Below, piece after piece: positions 60,703 to 64,000 of a stretch of DNA of 64,000 nt (its first letter is position 1; the number at the start of each line of letters is the position of its first letter). The notes under the pieces are model-generated. The model made no database searches. It was not told the DNA's origin and saw only the letters and a program-made list of their open reading frames with translations. The DNA comes from Pseudomonas lurida (GTDB lineage Bacteria; Pseudomonadota; Gammaproteobacteria; Pseudomonadales; Pseudomonadaceae): positions 55,433 through 119,432 of the forward strand of contig NZ_JAAMRE010000015.1 in NCBI RefSeq assembly GCF_013522705.1, given 5' to 3'. The position numbers and the translations under genes were made by a program.

Positions 60703-63700
60703 ATGACCCACGCTTCCCACATTGCCTCTATCGAACATGAGCTGGATGGCTTTCATCAGAGCCTGGTGACTTATCGCCAGCAGATGGGCGCCTGGTATTC
60801 GCGGGCGCTGGATTCGGTGAGCCATGCGGCAGATATGCCGTCGTTGCTGGGGATGGATCGGGTGTTGCGCGTCGGTGACGCGCAGACAACCGTGAGCATA
60901 AGCGACCCGAACTTTATCGGCAGTGTTGCCGTGTGCCAGTTGGGCGGCGAGCTGAAGATAGAGAGCACATTCGACTCGGTGTATGACGTGCCGATTGGCG
61001 ACATTCCAGTCGAAGTGATCGGGCTGGATGACGGCAGTTCCACGCGGGTCATGCTGGATGAGCACGGCAAGGGCTCACACCTCTGCGCCGCTGGCGGGCG
61101 CTATCAGGTGCGGGTACAGGGCGGTGTTTCCCAGGAGCAGGTGGATGCGTTGTTCGCCTCCTACGCCGGGCTGATGGCGGACCTGGAGCGGTGGCTCCGC
61201 GAACAGTGGCAAGGCTTCAAGCCGCATTGGCAGCAGTCCACGGCCAGTGCGATTGGCAGCGGCGTACTGGCGGGCAGTTGGGCCGCGATCCGGGACGTGT
61301 GGGACAGCATCAAGCTGGTGCAGGCGATGCTTGAAGACCCGTTGAAGTACGTCGAACAGCTGGGGGCTGAAGCGACCAAGCTCGCACAAATCGCCACCGA
61401 TGCGCCCAAGGTCATGGCACAGGCGATGTTGCTCGCGAGTGATGAGGCGGCGCTGTTCCTGCTGGTGCGCACGGCGATGATCTGGTTGGACGCATTGCCG
61501 CCCAGTGAGATTGCGCAAGTGGCCGCTGGGTTTGTGGTGTCGCTGCTGATTGACCTGGTGATTGGCGCGGTGCTGACCATCGCATTGCCGGCGGCGGCTG
61601 TGGCGTATTTGAGCCTGCGGCTGGCCAGGTATGGCGCACAGATTGTTAAGGCGGCTGTAGGTTTTGTTCAGAGCGTGCTGGCGATTCTGACGAAGTTCAT
61701 GCAGGCGGTGGATCGCTACAAAGCGGTAGCGGTTCGCGGCGTGGTCGGCGGGGTGAAGCAAGGCACGCTGCAGATGCGCTGGCGGGCGCGGCAGAACGCG
61801 GTGCTTAAGCAAAAAGAGCCTGTGGATGATGTGCCTGCTGTATCGACGAATCCGAAGGGCGATGCGGCGGCCTCTTCGGATAAGACCGTCACCAACGGCT
61901 GCCCGGTGTCGATGGTTACCGGGGAGGAACTGTTGACGCTGACCGATGGCAAGTTGGATGGGATTTTGCCGTTTGAGTGGGCACGGTTGTATCGCACCAG
62001 TGCGGTGGAAGTGGATGTCGGGTTGGGGTTTGGCTGGAGCCATGCGTTGGCGCAGCGGCTTTGTGTGTCGGGCGATTCGGTGGTGTGGACGGATCATGAG
62101 AACCGGTCGATCACTCTGCCCTTGCCCACCTCTGTGCGACCGGCGATCACTAATAGCTTGGCCGAAGCGGCGATCTATCTGGGGGATTCGCCGGATGAAT
62201 TGGTGCTGGCGCAGGCGTCACGGTTTTATCACTTTCGCGATGGCGCATTGGTCTCGATCAGCGATGCGTATGACAACCGGCTGCGGATTGCCCGGGATTT
62301 TTCCGGGCGTATCGAGCGAGTGGATAACGGGGTTGGTCGCTCGTTGTTTCTGCGCTACTCGTCCGGTCGCATCGTCGCGGTGGACTACCAGGTTCAGCGC
62401 GCCAAGGAGCATGAGCCTTACGAATGGATCACCGAGCAGAACGTTGTTTCCTACGCCTATGACGACCTGGGCCGACTGGTTTCGGCGACCAATGCCGTCG
62501 GTGAAAGCGAGGTGTACCGCTACGACGAGCAGCACGTCATTGTGGAGCGCGTCCTGGCCGCTGGGGCGAGTTTCTTCTGGGCGTGGGAACGGGCTGGCAA
62601 GGCGGCGAGATGCATACGGCATTGGGCCAGCTTCTCGCAGATGGACACGCGCTATGCCTGGGGTGATGACGGCCGCGTCACGGTGCATAACGCCGATGGC
62701 AGCCAGGAAGTGTATGTCCACGATGAACGCGCACGCCTGGTGCAACGTATCGATCCCGATGGCGCGCAGCACTTCAAATCCTACGACGAAAAAGGCCGGC
62801 TGACAGTCGAGCAGGACCCGCTGGGGGCGGTGACGGCGTATCAGTACGACGAAGCCGGACGCTTGGTGGCGTTATTTCCTGGGGATGATGAGCCAACAAC
62901 CTACGAGCATGACAACGGTTTCGTACGCGTGGTGCGACGGGGTGGGGCGGTTTGGAAGTACGAGCGCAATGACCAGGGCGATGTCGTTCGTAAGATCGAT
63001 CCCGATGGGCATGTCACGGATTACAGCTACAACAAGTACGGACAACTGACCGGGGTTTGGTACCCGGATCACAGCTGCCATCGGCTGGTGTGGAATGAAC
63101 GCGGTCAGCTCATTGAGGAGCAACTACCCAATGGCGGGATCAAGCGCTATCGCTATGACGACCTGGGCCGCGAGGTGGCGCGCGAGGATGAATTCGGCGC
63201 GCTGACCCAGTATCAGTTGGACGGTGTGGGCCGGCTGATTCGTCTGACACTGCCAGGCGGTGCCACCCGCGAATACAGCTACAACCCCTACGGAAAAATC
63301 ACCGCCGAACGCAACGAACTCGGCCACGTCACCCGCTACGACTACGCCGACGGCCTGCACCTGATCAGCCGCCGCCTCAACGCCGATGGCACGCAGGTCA
63401 ACTACCGCTACGACAACGTGCGGTTGTTGCTGACCGAGATCGAAAACGAAGTCGGCGAAACCTACCAACTCGACTACCACCCCAACGGCCTGATCCAGCA
63501 GGAAACCGGCTTCGACGGCCAACGCACCGCGTACACCTACGACCTCAACGGCCACCTGCAGGAAAAGACCGAACACGGCGACGACGGCAGTCAGCGCATT
63601 ACCCGTTATGCGCGCGACCACGCCGGTCGCCTCGTACGAAAAACCCTGCCCGATGGCAGCGTCGTTGAATATGCCTACGACCGCCAGGGCAATCTCCTCA

Positions 63701-64000
63701 GCGTCGACGACGGCCACTGGGCGTTGGCCTACGAATACGACCGCCAAAACCGCCTCACCGCCGAACACCAGGGCTGGGGCACCCTGCGCTACGGCTACGA
63801 CGCCTGCGGCCAGCTCAAACACCTGCGCCTGCCGGACAACAACCGCGTGGTGTTCAACCACGACAAGGGCGGGCATCTCGCCACCGTCGAACTCAACGGC
63901 AAACCGCTGACCTCACACCTGTTCAAATCCGGTCGGGAGCATCAGCGCCAACAAGGCCAACTGCTCAGCCACTACCACTACGACGACCAGCAGCGCCTGC
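60703..64000 (+). CDS. Rhs-family protein, 5' part (runs off the window)
   Basis: At least 1,099 codons in one open frame with no stop before the end. Residues 1-180 form an unrecognised soluble domain. About 265-305 is a hydrophobic segment (two possible helices). NGCPVSMVTGEE at about 398 begins the DUF6531 domain, and YD/RHS repeats with the YxYDxxGRL pattern start near 590 and continue. The variable C-terminal toxin tip lies beyond the window. No N-terminal PAAR domain is seen, so delivery may need a separate VgrG/PAAR or adaptor. Rhs proteins are polymorphic toxins, often type VI substrates. Confidence 0.88.
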   Translation, partial: MTHASHIASIEHELDGFHQSLVTYRQQMGAWYSRALDSVSHAADMPSLLGMDRVLRVGDAQTTVSISDPNFIGSVAVCQLGGELKIESTFDSVYDVPIGDIPVEVIGLDDGSSTRVMLDEHGKGSHLCAAGGRYQVRVQGGVSQEQVDALFASYAGLMADLERWLREQWQGFKPHWQQSTASAIGSGVLAGSWAAIRDVWDSIKLVQAMLEDPLKYVEQLGAEATKLAQIATDAPKVMAQAMLLASDEAALFLLVRTAMIWLDALPPSEIAQVAAGFVVSLLIDLVIGAVLTIALPAAAVAYLSLRLARYGAQIVKAAVGFVQSVLAILTKFMQAVDRYKAVAVRGVVGGVKQGTLQMRWRARQNAVLKQKEPVDDVPAVSTNPKGDAAASSDKTVTNGCPVSMVTGEELLTLTDGKLDGILPFEWARLYRTSAVEVDVGLGFGWSHALAQRLCVSGDSVVWTDHENRSITLPLPTSVRPAITNSLAEAAIYLGDSPDELVLAQASRFYHFRDGALVSISDAYDNRLRIARDFSGRIERVDNGVGRSLFLRYSSGRIVAVDYQVQRAKEHEPYEWITEQNVVSYAYDDLGRLVSATNAVGESEVYRYDEQHVIVERVLAAGASFFWAWERAGKAARCIRHWASFSQMDTRYAWGDDGRVTVHNADGSQEVYVHDERARLVQRIDPDGAQHFKSYDEKGRLTVEQDPLGAVTAYQYDEAGRLVALFPGDDEPTTYEHDNGFVRVVRRGGAVWKYERNDQGDVVRKIDPDGHVTDYSYNKYGQLTGVWYPDHSCHRLVWNERGQLIEEQLPNGGIKRYRYDDLGREVAREDEFGALTQYQLDGVGRLIRLTLPGGATREYSYNPYGKITAERNELGHVTRYDYADGLHLISRRLNADGTQVNYRYDNVRLLLTEIENEVGETYQLDYHPNGLIQQETGFDGQRTAYTYDLNGHLQEKTEHGDDGSQRITRYARDHAGRLVRKTLPDGSVVEYAYDRQGNLLSVDDGHWALAYEYDRQNRLTAEHQGWGTLRYGYDACGQLKHLRLPDNNRVVFNHDKGGHLATVELNGKPLTSHLFKSGREHQRQQGQLLSHYHYDDQQRL

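Overview
The window is a piece of a Pseudomonas chromosome, most likely from the P. fluorescens group. This rests on gene order and on the scattered REP elements with a GGGAGGGGGCTTGCCCCC core, which are typical of that group. No 16S or other species marker is present. From 1 to about 47 kb the order follows the conserved pseudomonad arrangement: miaB-ybeZ-ybeY-ybeX-lnt, leuS-lptE-holA, lipA-lipB-ybeD-dacA-rlpA-mltB-rodA-mrdA-rlmH-rsfS-nadD-proA, mpg, lrgB/cidA, ubiX-mpl, the ethanolamine genes, mtfA and ppa.

Region 1 (0-26 kb) is housekeeping: tRNA thiomethylation, rRNA and ribosome maturation, lipoprotein acylation, LPS assembly, replication clamp loading, ribosome rescue (arfA with an internal hairpin), lipoate synthesis, and the rod-shape cell-wall cluster. 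Region 2 (26-38 kb) holds a DedA-PAP2 fusion, a holin-like pair, a MORN-repeat/C13-peptidase lipoprotein, ubiX-mpl, and one unrecognised gene (35.1-36.1 kb) between mpl and eatR with features reminiscent of a type III secretion substrate. Region 3 (36-44 kb) is a complete RpoN-dependent ethanolamine catabolic unit: EatR activator, aldehyde dehydrogenase, permease and EutBC. A sigma-54 promoter and two 21-bp direct repeats (likely EatR sites) lie between regulator and target.

Region 4 (47-52 kb) is accessory and visibly scarred. It has a phage-type S24 repressor (probably leaderless), a structured candidate sRNA with a terminator, the first 50 codons of a P4-type integrase fused tail to tail to the first ~78 codons of a DUF1998-type helicase, an excisionase gene with an amber stop, and an intact AbiE-like toxin-antitoxin pair behind palindromic operator-like sites. 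This looks like a defence island reduced by deletion. It ends with a DUF6124 gene carrying a long, strongly structured leader.

Region 5 (52-58 kb) is an eight-gene operon of yjfIJKLMC type: DUF2170, PspA/IM30, rhomboid protease, potassium channel, DUF2491, DUF350, DUF1190 lipoprotein and glutathionylspermidine-synthase-like ATP-grasp enzyme. Two identical 12-bp palindromes precede it. It is probably an envelope or membrane-stress module and is the least understood intact system in the window. Region 6 (58-64 kb) has a YcaC-like hydrolase, an orphan DUF1016 nuclease, and the first ~1,100 codons of an Rhs protein that runs off the end.
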